From Marthasterias glacialis (taxonomy: Eukaryota > Echinodermata > Asteroidea > Forcipulatida > Asteriidae): 64,000 bases of DNA. A model generated the notes under the pieces. It was given only the letters and a program-made list of their open reading frames with translations. It did not search any database and was not told the DNA's origin. The DNA is taken from assembly GCA_911728455.2 (NCBI GenBank), contig OU452232.1, forward strand, positions 6,351,227-6,415,226, in the 5' to 3' direction. Numbering within the stretch: position 1 is the first letter of the stretch; every line of letters starts with the position of its first letter. Below, one piece after another: positions 1 through 9,297 of this stretch. The position numbers and the translations under genes are program-made.

Positions 1-870
1 CCAAGGTGTTCGAGGCTTTACAGCTGTGTAGCCGCGAAGCGACTGGCAATGCAGACTACATGCGCGAGTGGTGACTTGTGCGCACTGACTTAGTCTCCGG
101 TTCCAGTCGCTTTGCGGCGCCACAGCTGTTTTAGCCACGAAGGCCATGAAAAAAGGCTAGCTTTACGTGGGATCAGAAATCCCACCATAATCAGAGTCCA
201 ACAGTTTGGGTGTTAAATTACCGTATGGTGTCGGAGTTTGTTAGCGTGTGGAAGGATCTTAGTAAATCACTCCCAGGGAGTTAGGGTTGTACTCACGCTT
301 TTAAGATTGGTGTGAACTGCATGTACCATGGAATAAATATAACCTCTTTATCTTGGAGAACACCTTTCATAATCTCACTTATTGCATACCGTGGTTGCAA
401 CGGCGCTGGGAACCTGACAAGAGAATTTGGAAAACTAGTCAACACAAAACTACTTGTATGTTTCCTAGATGAAACAAGATAAGCTTATTCTATTCCTATC
501 TACACCATGTACATGAAATCTCTCTCACTTTGTTCACCAGGCCTCACCTCTGACAGATCACCTCTCTCGGGTCTGCGTTAAATTTCTATCAATGCTGAGC
601 GCCTCGCGCCAGTTTTAAAGTTGCGCAAGCCAAATTTGCAGACTACCATCTTCCTCCATGGGGCTACCAATTTAAAATGGGCCGTGCAATTTGCGCGCTC
701 TGCGCAATCGTGTGATAGTGCTCTCTTTTGACCCAATTTCCTCAGTCCATGTTTACACACTTTGTGGCATGTCTATATATCGCACGTTTAAACATGGCCA
801 CGTGATCTTCTCTCGACCAATCAGAATGAGTAAACTTTCCCAGGTGTTTATGAATAATAAATAAACCCAC
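1..870. other. Left flank: downstream intron of the SDR gene
   Basis: No convincing exon was found. Positions about 19-130 form an inverted repeat (CAGCTGTGTAGCCGCGAAGC against GCTTTGCGGCGCCACAGCTG), probably a small foldback element. The rest is unremarkable AT-rich DNA. The short ORF at 578-760 has no family features. Confidence 0.5.
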
Positions 871-1112
871 CTTGATTTGGCTCCTTCAAACATGCCTCGA
901 TCCAGCAGTGAGGGACAGACGACAGACACCTTGATGTCCGACTTCATCTGGGCCAGCTCATAGTGCAGAGCCTCCGAGAACCCCACGCTGGCAAACTTGC
1001 TGGTGCTCAGGTCAACGAGTCCCCCGATACCGATGAAGCCTGTCAGGGAGGCGATGTTGACGATGTGGCCGTAGTTCCTTTGCCGCATGCCGGGTAGGAC
1101 AGCCTTTGTCAT
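871..1112 (-). CDS. SDR gene exon 4, with the altered active site
   Basis: Acceptor CCGCAG|ATG and donor TCAAG|GTGGGT. Contains the catalytic Ser in NIASLTG and the segment GLVDLSTSKFASVGF. Active relatives have DYxxSKF here, so the Tyr codon is now CTG (Leu). The KVSVVCPSLLDRGMFEG segment after it matches the family's late-strand region. It ends in phase 2, so at least one further exon is expected to the left. Confidence 0.9.
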
Positions 1113-4100
1113 CTGCGGTAAGAAAATGAAAATCTGATTTGTGATCTGACAGAGAAAGTGCCCTAGGCTATATAATGTAAATGAAATTATAGATCCAGAG
1201 TGAAAACTATAATCTTATTAACAGTCCTTTTTTTGATTATTTAAATCTTTCTGATAATGATACCAAGGGATCCTCATAAGTGTCTAGCTGTAACCTGTAC
1301 GCCTGAAGATACCTGTTTACAGAAGACGATGACGAAGTTCCAGTTTTAAATGTGGGGGGCAAACCCATGCAACCAGGTAGGGACTGAAAACCCAATCCAA
1401 CGCAAGGCTCTGGCCCAAGGTGGGATTTGAACCGGGGTCTACAGAGGTGAAAGGCAGGACATAATACCACTAAGCCAACCTCATCTTCAGGGCTCACGCT
1501 TAGCACTAGCCCAGCGTACATTGTCTAGTAAAAACTGCTATGGGCTAGTAAAAACTGCTATGGGCTAGTAAACACCACTTCTCAACTTGCCCTGTGGGCT
1601 ACTCAAAACTGTGCAACTTACTTGTTTGTAAAGCTCATACTTCTTCCTTTTCAGATGTGAATAATACATTTTAGAAATGTGTTAACTTATTTTTGAGTGT
1701 GTGAATGTAACTTCACTTGACTGCTACAAACTGGTTGTGATCGCTACCATTAGTATCAGGAAGATACATTTATGACAATGCATGTTCAAAATTTGGGTAA
1801 CAAAAACTTCCTGGGGGCAAGTAAAATGCACAGTTTACTAGCCCCTTGGTCTACTTTACAAAAAGCTTAAGCGCAAGGCCTAATCTTCCACATCAATTTT
1901 ACCTCAGAGCAATGGTAGTTTGAAAGGAAATATTTTAAATAATATACAAAACACAGGAAGATTTTGTAATAAAATGCAGTTGAGTTTAGTTATTTTTTAA
2001 ACAAAATTTAAAATGACAACAATTTTTTTACCCAAATTGAGGCCATGATATTGAGGTCCATGACTCGTTGGATGAGAGCGTCCGGACAATCTTGTAGTCT
2101 CCGCGCACTGACGATCCCGGCATTGTTCACTAATATATCAACCTTCCCGGTATCCCGCAACACATCGGCCATGACTCTGTGTGGAAGAAAATCGCGCAAT
2201 AGTTTAAAGATCTTTTGACAAACTGATGGTACAAGTTCATGAGAATATTGGTTACGTACTTTCCTTCAGTCAAGGAAGTTATACTTTAATCTGAGACACC
2301 GAATGGAAAAAAAGCATAAATAATTAGTAATGGTTACTTAAAGTGGTCGCATCCCCGCAAGAAGGTCAAAACTTGGATTTCATTCCTTTAGCATACATGT
2401 AAATCGCTTTTGGAGACGTTTTAAACAATCACTGGTTGTTTAAGTCCACTTGTACAAAGGAATTTTGAAGACATTTAAAATAATTACTTTAAAAGTTATA
2501 TCTACACTTAAAAATCAAGTTTTATGCCTTGTTTACCATGGTAAGTGTTGATACAACCTTTTTGCACAGATGACTATTTTAAAAAAATTTTCAATGCAAT
2601 TCGCCCAACCTATGGCCCAAAGGCCACTCGAGGTGTGGGCTACTTTTTGAAGGGATAGAAACCTCCCCCAATGTGCAGAAACAAGACGGCGCGAGACATA
2701 AACGCAAGTCTCTTCACAGCACAGCTAAGAACAGGGAGGGGTAAATGAATCCGTAACTGCCTCTTCCCCTATTTGAAGCAATTATAGTTAAGTGTCTTGC
2801 TCAAGGACACAAGTGTCATGACCGGGATTCGAACCCACATCCTGATGACTTAGCCATCAGAACTTGAGTCCAATGCACTTACATGTACACGCTTGGCCAC
2901 GACACGCCACAAATTCACATTTTAATTTGGTCAAAGGGTCAAAGCAGTTATTGTTATCTACCTGTATCTTTTTAATTACATTTTGGATAAAAGACTAACT
3001 TTTACCGTGTATTCATATAAAAACAAAGTACCTTTACATTTTAACTCAATTTCACCAGAAATGTGACATATAATCTTGTGGCATTGACGCGACGAATTAT
3101 ACAAATGAGTTGTTGTCAGAACCCGACACTATCTCTATTAGAAACCAGGAACAATTTGCATGGTACAAGTCTTTTGTGCATTGTGTGTGGCATAAAAGTA
3201 TTTTATGGGTTGTAATTTCGAAACACCTTCATCTGTCATAGTTTTATAATAATAATTTGGGATGCTAATCTTCCTCGAACTAGGGCTTTGCGTCCCATCT
3301 GAAGGACAATGCAATAATGGTTAAGTGTATTGTTCAATGACACAAGTGTCAAGACCGGGACTAGAACCCACATTCTGCTGATCAGAAACACCAGAGCATG
3401 TATTTCAGACAGAAATATTTCTCTGAAGGACTGACATATATAGTAAAAACTTTTCAAATCAACTTCTCTTATAAAACAATCACCGACTAAAAAACAAAAT
3501 TGTTTTCCCTACCTGTTAATCTCATCTCTTTTTGTCAAATCACATTGGTACACACTCACAGCCTGGCCAATGTCTCTGATGTTATCAGCGAGGTTAGCAC
3601 ATCCATCTTCATCCAAATCAACCAGTATTAAATTGGCTCCCCGAAGAGCAAACTCCCAGGCTAACATACGGCCAATATTATTTGCAGCACCTAAAATATA
3701 AACACAAACGTGTTTGTGATTTTTTTTGTTTTTCGAAAACAAAGAATAAACACCCATGTATGATCCGTCAAAAACATCTAAGAAAATTGTAACTATAATA
3801 TAATAATTTGGGAGGCTAATCATCCTTACTTGCAGCTGAGAAGCTGAATTGCGAAGGATGCGGCTACACGTGTTCGAGCTGCAGGCATTCAAGGGCGCCC
3901 TTGGCAGCCAGCTACATCAACCCATAGGCCTATATGACCGCGGAGCACAGCCTGAGATCGAAAGTGTTTGGTTTTTCCGGAGGGAGGAAAACCGGAAGTT
4001 GCACAGGAAAGAAACAACGCACAACTCTACTCACATATGGCCTTAGCCGGGAATCGAACCAGGGACACATTGGTGAGACTGAGAGGCGAGTGCTTTACGC

Positions 4101-7100
4101 ACAAGCCACCCATACCACCCCATAATGACTTATATTGTCAGTTGCACCATGAACCAACGTATGAGTCAAAATTACAAAATTTGGCAAATCCGTTTCTGCA
4201 CAAATTGTTAACATTTTCAGCAAGTTTCAGGACCTAACATGCAGAAGTTGCGTATTGCACTATAGCATGATGGACGTATCACTAGACTTGCCGTTTTGCA
4301 TTTGAAACTTTATCCGTTGCAACATAGTTATAGCTTTGCTTTCTGTTAAGGCAAATTAAATGCTCCCACAGTACTTCAAAATCTTCAAAATTAACTTTTT
4401 AATATTTATAAGAAACATTTTTACAAATCAAAAGGTGTATTTACACTTTTTGTAGCTGCCAGAATATCAATTAACTTATTTTTTATTTTGTTTGTTTGCG
4501 CTTGCGCAGCTACTTGCTTTTGCAGCGTCCCGCTTTTTGCAGTCTCAACAGAGGGCGCTTTGCTAAAAGTCATGCTTTTTCTTGTTTATAAATCGTCAAG
4601 TCAAGTTTATAAATCATCAAGTCAAGTTTATAAATCATCAAGTATTGTCAAAGAAACCTTCATTTTAACACAGTCCTTTTGTCATAATCCTGATCAGCTC
4701 AGCAAAGTGAGTGATTAATTTCATTTTGATCCATATATTGCTCTTTTAAATAAGTTTAAATTGTCTTAATGTCCAGAAATAAGGACTTTGTTTTGGAGTA
4801 AAAGTCACGTTGGTTATTGCATGTACCGTATGTATGTTCAGCTGTATGTGTACATGTAGATGACATGTTGCTATTGTAAGCGATTAAGGCATTTAGTTTG
4901 TAATTTGAGCTTAAGTCTATGGGCATTGAAGATAATTGTCCATCTCTAAGAGTACATTGGCTATTGTCAGATTTGGTATGAAGTGCATACATGTACATGC
5001 TTACTTAGGATTCCTTATTTTTTCCTTTTTTATTCTCAGTCGAACCACCACCGCCACCACCTCAACTTGACTCACTTCACCTCAACCTCCATAATCAATT
5101 AGGTCATCTATAGAAATTTTATTATTGCCACCTTTGTAAACCACAACTTTGTCGTCACCACTTGAAATTATTTACCGTCAACTTCATCCAGAACCATCAA
5201 CCTTGTGTATTATCATTAGTATCAATTATCCGGATTAAGAACTTACATCAATATCTACATCAGTCAGTTTGTTTATTCATCAATAAAGAACAGTTTTTTA
5301 GAAGTTTCATCAGGTGCGTCTCATTGCTGAGCATTTTATTTTTATTGACAATCTTACAACCAACGACGATCTGTAGCATTACAGGCTACACTTTTCTAAT
5401 TTGTTATGAATGAAAACTCCATTCACATGTCTTTAACAGCCACCCGCTTGCCAAATTAGAGTACAACGTGTGGCGGACATTTCTCTATGCATTTTCTCTA
5501 GCCTACATGGAAAATAATTACCATTTGCCTATGCATTTTACTTGCCTCCAGGAAGTTTTCGTTGCCCAAATTTTAAAAATGTATTGTCATAAATGTATCT
5601 TCCTGACACTAATGGTACTAGATCATAACCAGTTTATCTGTCAAATGAAGTTACACTCACACACTCAAAAATAAATTAACACAGTTATAAAATGTATTGT
5701 TCACATCTAAAAGGGAAGATGTATGAGCATTATAAACAAGTAAGTTGCACAGTTTTTAGTAGCCCACAGGGCAAGTTGAGAAGTGGTGTTTACTAGCCAA
5801 AAGCAGTTTTTAACTGGAAAATGTACGCCGGGCTAGTGTTAAGGGTGAGCCCTGCATTTCTACCTTCCGGTTACCCCTGGAGTTATCGATTTCAAGAAGC
5901 TTCTAGGAACAGTTTCCTCAGAACTAGAGAAGTAGACCAAGGAGCAGGATTCCTTCATATCTGGACAAAACAACAGCCATTTTTTCAACAGGCAGACATA
6001 AAAAAAACCTGAAATTTCTCAACCCTGGTTGTTCGGTTGTTTATTGAAAACTTCCGGACTGAAATCATTTAGCTAAACACAAAAAACGATCGATACATCG
6101 TACCTTTAAGCAAAAGGTAGATAAGAAAGAAAAAAAAAGCCAAAATTAGAATGACAGGAATTTACCGGATACTTTGTTGTTTAACCATAACAACAATAAA
6201 TTTGTTTCCCAGACTTCAAAAGCGTCATCTGGAACTAGTTTTACTAAAGTTTAGTATTATTAATACTATCAGTTGTGGAGTAGTACAGTTGTTGAGGTGC
6301 TTGACTTATGGACTTTACTGATTACGACAGGGTTCAGTTTGAGGTTGCGCTCATTCATTCCGATCCTCCATGTTTATCAGACCGGAAGAAACAAACATTT
6401 CAAACAACCTCTGAAAGTTTACAGAAGCAGATAAAATGGGTTCAAACACAGTTGCATAAACATAACACACACAGGGCTTTAGTTGCACTAATTGTAATTT
6501 GGTACATTTTTTGTCAATTTTTTTTTCTGCAAAATATTTTCTTGACGTTTTGAGTAATCTTTTTTGATTCATACGCATGATACGCATTTAAGATCAATTC
6601 CGTGTTCGTATTTTTAATGATTTTTGAAAGCGGTAAAAACTTGGACAAATCAGGGCCCAATTTCATGGCTCTGCTTACCGTGGAATTCTGCGTTTACGCC
6701 CTGCCATGGCCCATAGGAGTACGCAATCTACAGGGCGCTGTAAGCGGTGAATTCTTTGGTAACCAGTGCCATAAATTGGACCCTGATCACTAGTCTGACA
6801 GACATGAACGAAACTGCATACATGGGCAATCCTTTTGAGTTGTGCATCGTAACCCTCTGGTCTGCGCTCATCGGGAGGATGGAGGGTTACAACTAACAGG
6901 GCTTGAACTATTCACTGCACCCACACGTACTGGCCCAAGTCCTGTTATAATCAGTAGCTGCCGGATGATGTGTACACACGCAAATGTTTCCCCTGCCTGG
7001 AAATGAAAGCCGTGTAATGACCCGTAACCCCATTGTGTAAAATTGAAATACTGGAACAAAGGTGCACCGACCACACACGCGCCATCTAACACTTCTCGTT

Positions 7101-8506
7101 ACCCACGCAAAGACAAAACACGGTCTTGAATATTTCACTGTTTTCTGGCTATTGATTTCTGGCCAGTGGTTTTTGTGTAATCCCTGATTCCAGACCTTTG
7201 TCCTTTTGTTCCAAGAGGAGGATTACAAAACATCCAGAGGCTTCCACTATTGTTTATTCATTGTATTTTGGCTCAATGGAGGAAAGTAAGTCAGAGTGAA
7301 GCCATTGTTCCGGGTTTAATACCAATCCTACATGTATGCCGTAGTAGGTAACAGCCTACGATGTCACAATAATAATAATGTCTGCAGCAAGATTATGGCT
7401 GTTATTATGTGAATACGCAAGTTCACAATTTACAAAAGGAACAGGATAGTTAAAAACGAAAAAGAAAAAAAAAAGAAAAAAAGGGGGTGAGTAGTCAAAG
7501 GCAATTCAAGAGTATTCTGCAATTACTCCCGGTTTTCTTTCAAGTCTAAACCTCCACAGAATAGTTCTTCAAGCATTGTTAAAATATATTTCCAGTTCAA
7601 TGAAAGTTCTCAGATATAGATACAAACCCTTTCTGTCTAGTAATGTATGACAATAATTGACATGCATGGGACGTGTTGTGCATAAATGTAAGACGGCGTT
7701 CTTCATTTGGAAGTCAGATTTTGTTTTAATGCAAACTGTGATGAAAAATTTGCCTTTTGACGAATGCTTTTTCATCACCAGAATATAAAAAAAAACTTTC
7801 ATACTATATTAACATGTACTTTCTCTTGATGCATATAACAATACATGCAAAAAGACCAAAACTTGAGCTTCAATAAGCATTTTACTCATGAAATCTACAC
7901 AGTGGAGATAGTATTTAATGACCACAATCGAGTCAAATAAATGATGGGTAAAATGTCTTCATGATTTTCCATTTTATTTTTACAGCTATTCAAAATTGTT
8001 TGTTTATCCGCACTGCAGAACCTGACATAGCTAGTTTATGCCTGGCTTAAAATGTACCTCAAGAACTAACACTACGGCCATACTCTTCAAAATGCCATCA
8101 AAAACTGATGTAAAAGTTAAAAACGTCTATTTGAAAAGTTTATGCCCGTGCCTAGACATGCCGTGTCCCTTGACCTCGTCTAAATGTTATTAAAATTCGC
8201 GCCCTGCATACACCAGCTAATCGGATTTATTTCAGGAAATGACCCTTCGTTTACCACTTTCGATGGAAGCACAAACACTTTACCTGTGACAAGAACATTG
8301 CACCCCGCAATATTCTTCCGCTCCCGGGGGAAAATGAACCTGAAGCACCCACGGACGACGGACAGTAGCACCCGCTTGAAGAGAACGGTGAGTTCGATCA
8401 CAAACGATATCAGCGCAAACGGAGAAAAAAAGGAACCAGCAAACGGTTCTGTTGCCTCAAAAGTGTCTGGTGATACTGCGGGAGGCATAATTTCCGCCTT
8501 ACACAT
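871..8506 (-). CDS. SDR16C/RDH10-like short-chain dehydrogenase, four exons, C-terminus off the left edge
   Basis: The joined exons 8284-8506, 3513-3690, 2032-2176 and 871-1112 keep one frame through phases 1, 2, 0 and 2 and encode 262 residues plus two bases. The family oxidises or reduces retinoids and steroids at the ER or lipid-droplet membrane. Residues 1-60 include a hydrophobic segment (about 27-60). The Rossmann core begins at VLVTG (71-75), an acidic LVDLD follows beta-2 (suggesting NAD(H)), and LVNNAG is at 149-154. Asn176, Ser204 and Lys221 of the catalytic tetrad are present, but the tetrad Tyr is Leu217 (DLSTSK), and TGxxxGxG reads TGAANNIG, with Asn79 for the middle Gly. It is therefore either a pseudoenzyme or an enzyme with changed chemistry. 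The final 50-70 residues usual for the family were not found in 1-870. The SDR class is certain; the exact subfamily is less so. Confidence 0.86.
1250..1480 (+). repeat. SINE-like repeat with tRNA-type motif
   Basis: The stretch with GGGATTTGAACCGGGGTC and AGAGGTGAAAGGCAGGAC has a clear diverged relative at about 18420-18640, where GGGACTGAAAACCCAAT and AGAGGTGAAAGGCAGGGC recur in the same order. A third partial copy is at about 45920-46030. This marks a dispersed element, not a gene. Confidence 0.6.
1484..1840 (+). repeat. Dispersed repeat, inverted partner of 5535-5863
   Basis: Landmarks include CTAGTAAACACCACTTCTCA, TGCCCTGTGGGCTACT and AGGAAGATACATTTATGACA. The same landmarks occur in reverse complement at 5535-5863 in matching order. 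The two copies flank SDR exons 2 and 3. Confidence 0.8.
2032..2176 (-). CDS. SDR gene exon 3
   Basis: Acceptor CACACAG|A and donor TTTGG|GTAAAA. Carries VDILVNNAGIV (the NNAG motif) and DLNIMAS with the tetrad Asn. Phases are 2 in and 0 out. Confidence 0.9.
2745..2910 (-). repeat. tRNA-derived SINE-like fragment
   Basis: On the minus strand it carries the B-box-like GGGTTCGAATCCCGGTCATG, followed by ACACTTGTGTCCTTGAGC. The same block recurs at 30300-30640, 40980-41080, 44040-44150 and 57120-57180. A partial copy is at about 3280-3400. Confidence 0.7.
3513..3690 (-). CDS. SDR gene exon 2
   Basis: Acceptor TTTTAG|GTGCTG and donor AACAG|GTAGGG. Encodes the rest of the cofactor loop (GAANNIG), the first helix (MLAWEFALRGA) and the beta-2 acidic motif LVDLDEDG. 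Phases are 1 in and 2 out. Confidence 0.9.
3800..4112 (-). repeat. tRNA-derived SINE, second family
   Basis: Reverse-complement copy of the repeat at 10886-11310. They share GGGAATCGAACCAGGGACAC / GTGTCCCCTGGTTCGATTCC, the GCTGCAGGCATTCAAGGGCG block, and a terminal GGAGGCTAA next to short AT repeats. Short plus-strand ORFs here are repeat-derived. Confidence 0.75.
4588..4645 (+). repeat. Short 21-bp tandem repeat
   Basis: AAGTTTATAAATCATCAAGTC is repeated about three times in SDR intron 1. Confidence 0.7.
5535..5863 (-). repeat. Dispersed repeat, inverted partner of 1484-1840
   Basis: Reverse-complement copy of the 1484-1840 repeat, clearly alignable over more than 300 bp. It lies in SDR intron 1. 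Confidence 0.8.
6653..6784. mobile_element. Foldback MITE (GGGCCCAATTTCATGGCTCTG ends)
   Basis: Starts with GGGCCCAATTTCATGGCTCT and ends near CCATAAATTGGACCC, giving imperfect terminal inverted repeats. A second copy at 16638-16758 shares the ends, the ACGCCCTG core and GGCCCATA. Confidence 0.65.
8284..8506 (-). CDS. SDR gene exon 1
   Basis: Starts at ATG 8506 and encodes the hydrophobic N-terminal segment, then the NIAGCNVLVTG strand that leads into the cofactor fold. It ends in phase 1 at an AG|GTAAAG donor. The start is the first Met of an open frame and gives a normal-length membrane anchor. An ORF on the opposite strand here is a shadow. Confidence 0.85.
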
Positions 8507-9145
8507 TTCCTTGTTTCTACTTGCAGTTCAAAACGATTTGGGTCAATGAATTAGCCATCAAAAATAAAACTAGCATTAACAAAACCGGCAATGTGCACCA
8601 TTTAATTTTTTTTAGCAATAAGTTCTTGATCTGATACCCTTTCTATTTACACGTAATGGAAATTCTATAACTTAGGCACCAGTCTTTTATTTTTACATTA
8701 ATGAACTAGCCACCACGCAATTGACATTAGGCTTTGAAATGTGCAAATTTTTTTCTCTTTGTTTTTATCTTTTTGAGAGAACATAAAGCATCTAATTCTT
8801 TCAAATTTATTTTGTTATTTTTAAAACTTTACCAGGAATTATTTATTTGAATAATTCAGAATGATCGCTGAAGAACACATTTTGAAAAAAGCGCATACTT
8901 GTGGTTTATATGGAGTGACTTACACAAGTTTAATACGGAAGGAAAAGTTGTCATTTCTAAACTCACCAACAGAGGGCACTGTTCCACTTTTTTTACGGTG
9001 ATTAATCACGGTTATCACATGATACAAAGCAACTTCGGGATATTTTCGTCTGAACGATCCCAGACAGGGCCGGCAGTACGTGTTATGATCAACGAATAGC
9101 TGACCATTTTTCTTAAATTTAAAGAGTCAGGCTCGATCTGTTGAA
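8507..9145. promoter_or_regulatory. Candidate bidirectional promoter between SDR and ATP6V1H
   Basis: Only 639 bp separate the SDR start codon (minus strand, 8506) from the ATP6V1H start codon (plus strand, 9146), and no other gene lies between. Both 5' UTRs and both promoters should fit here unless a non-coding first exon lies elsewhere. No TATA box or CpG-rich core is obvious. Confidence 0.5.
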
Positions 9146-9297
9146 ATGTCCGCTTTTGTGGAAAGCATGGAGAGTGAATATGAAGCTGGAAATCCAGATG
9201 TTGTGGCAGGAAAGGACAATTTACCGCCCTTAAACCTGTTTGAGAAAGAGGCGAATGATGTTAGAAATCACCGAGTGAACTGGCAATCCTATGTGCA
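9146..9297 (+). CDS. ATP6V1H: ATP6V1H exon 1
   Basis: Start ATG at 9146. The acidic, divergent N-terminal tail is followed by the conserved [10 protein letters not shown] downstream in-frame ATG (residue 8) is possible, but the first is preferred. Donor GTGCA|GTAAGT, phase 2. Confidence 0.92.

Larger units (their letters stand above)
4126..8283. other. SDR intron 1, main body
   Basis: About 4.2 kb with no supportable exon. It holds the inverted dispersed repeat at 5535-5863, a foldback element at 6653-6784, a decayed copy of the TTAA-type element family around 6840-7300 (recognised by GACCTTTGTCCTTTTGTT), and an A-rich low-complexity run near 7450-7490. Confidence 0.5.

Noticed and set aside
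1-870. Terminal exon of the SDR gene
   Set aside because: I looked for the hydrophobic C-terminal block usual for SDR16C proteins in all minus-strand frames and did not find it, so the last exon is assumed to lie beyond the window.
8184-8549. 121-codon plus-strand ORF
   Set aside because: It is the antisense shadow of SDR exon 1, which has family similarity and proper splicing.
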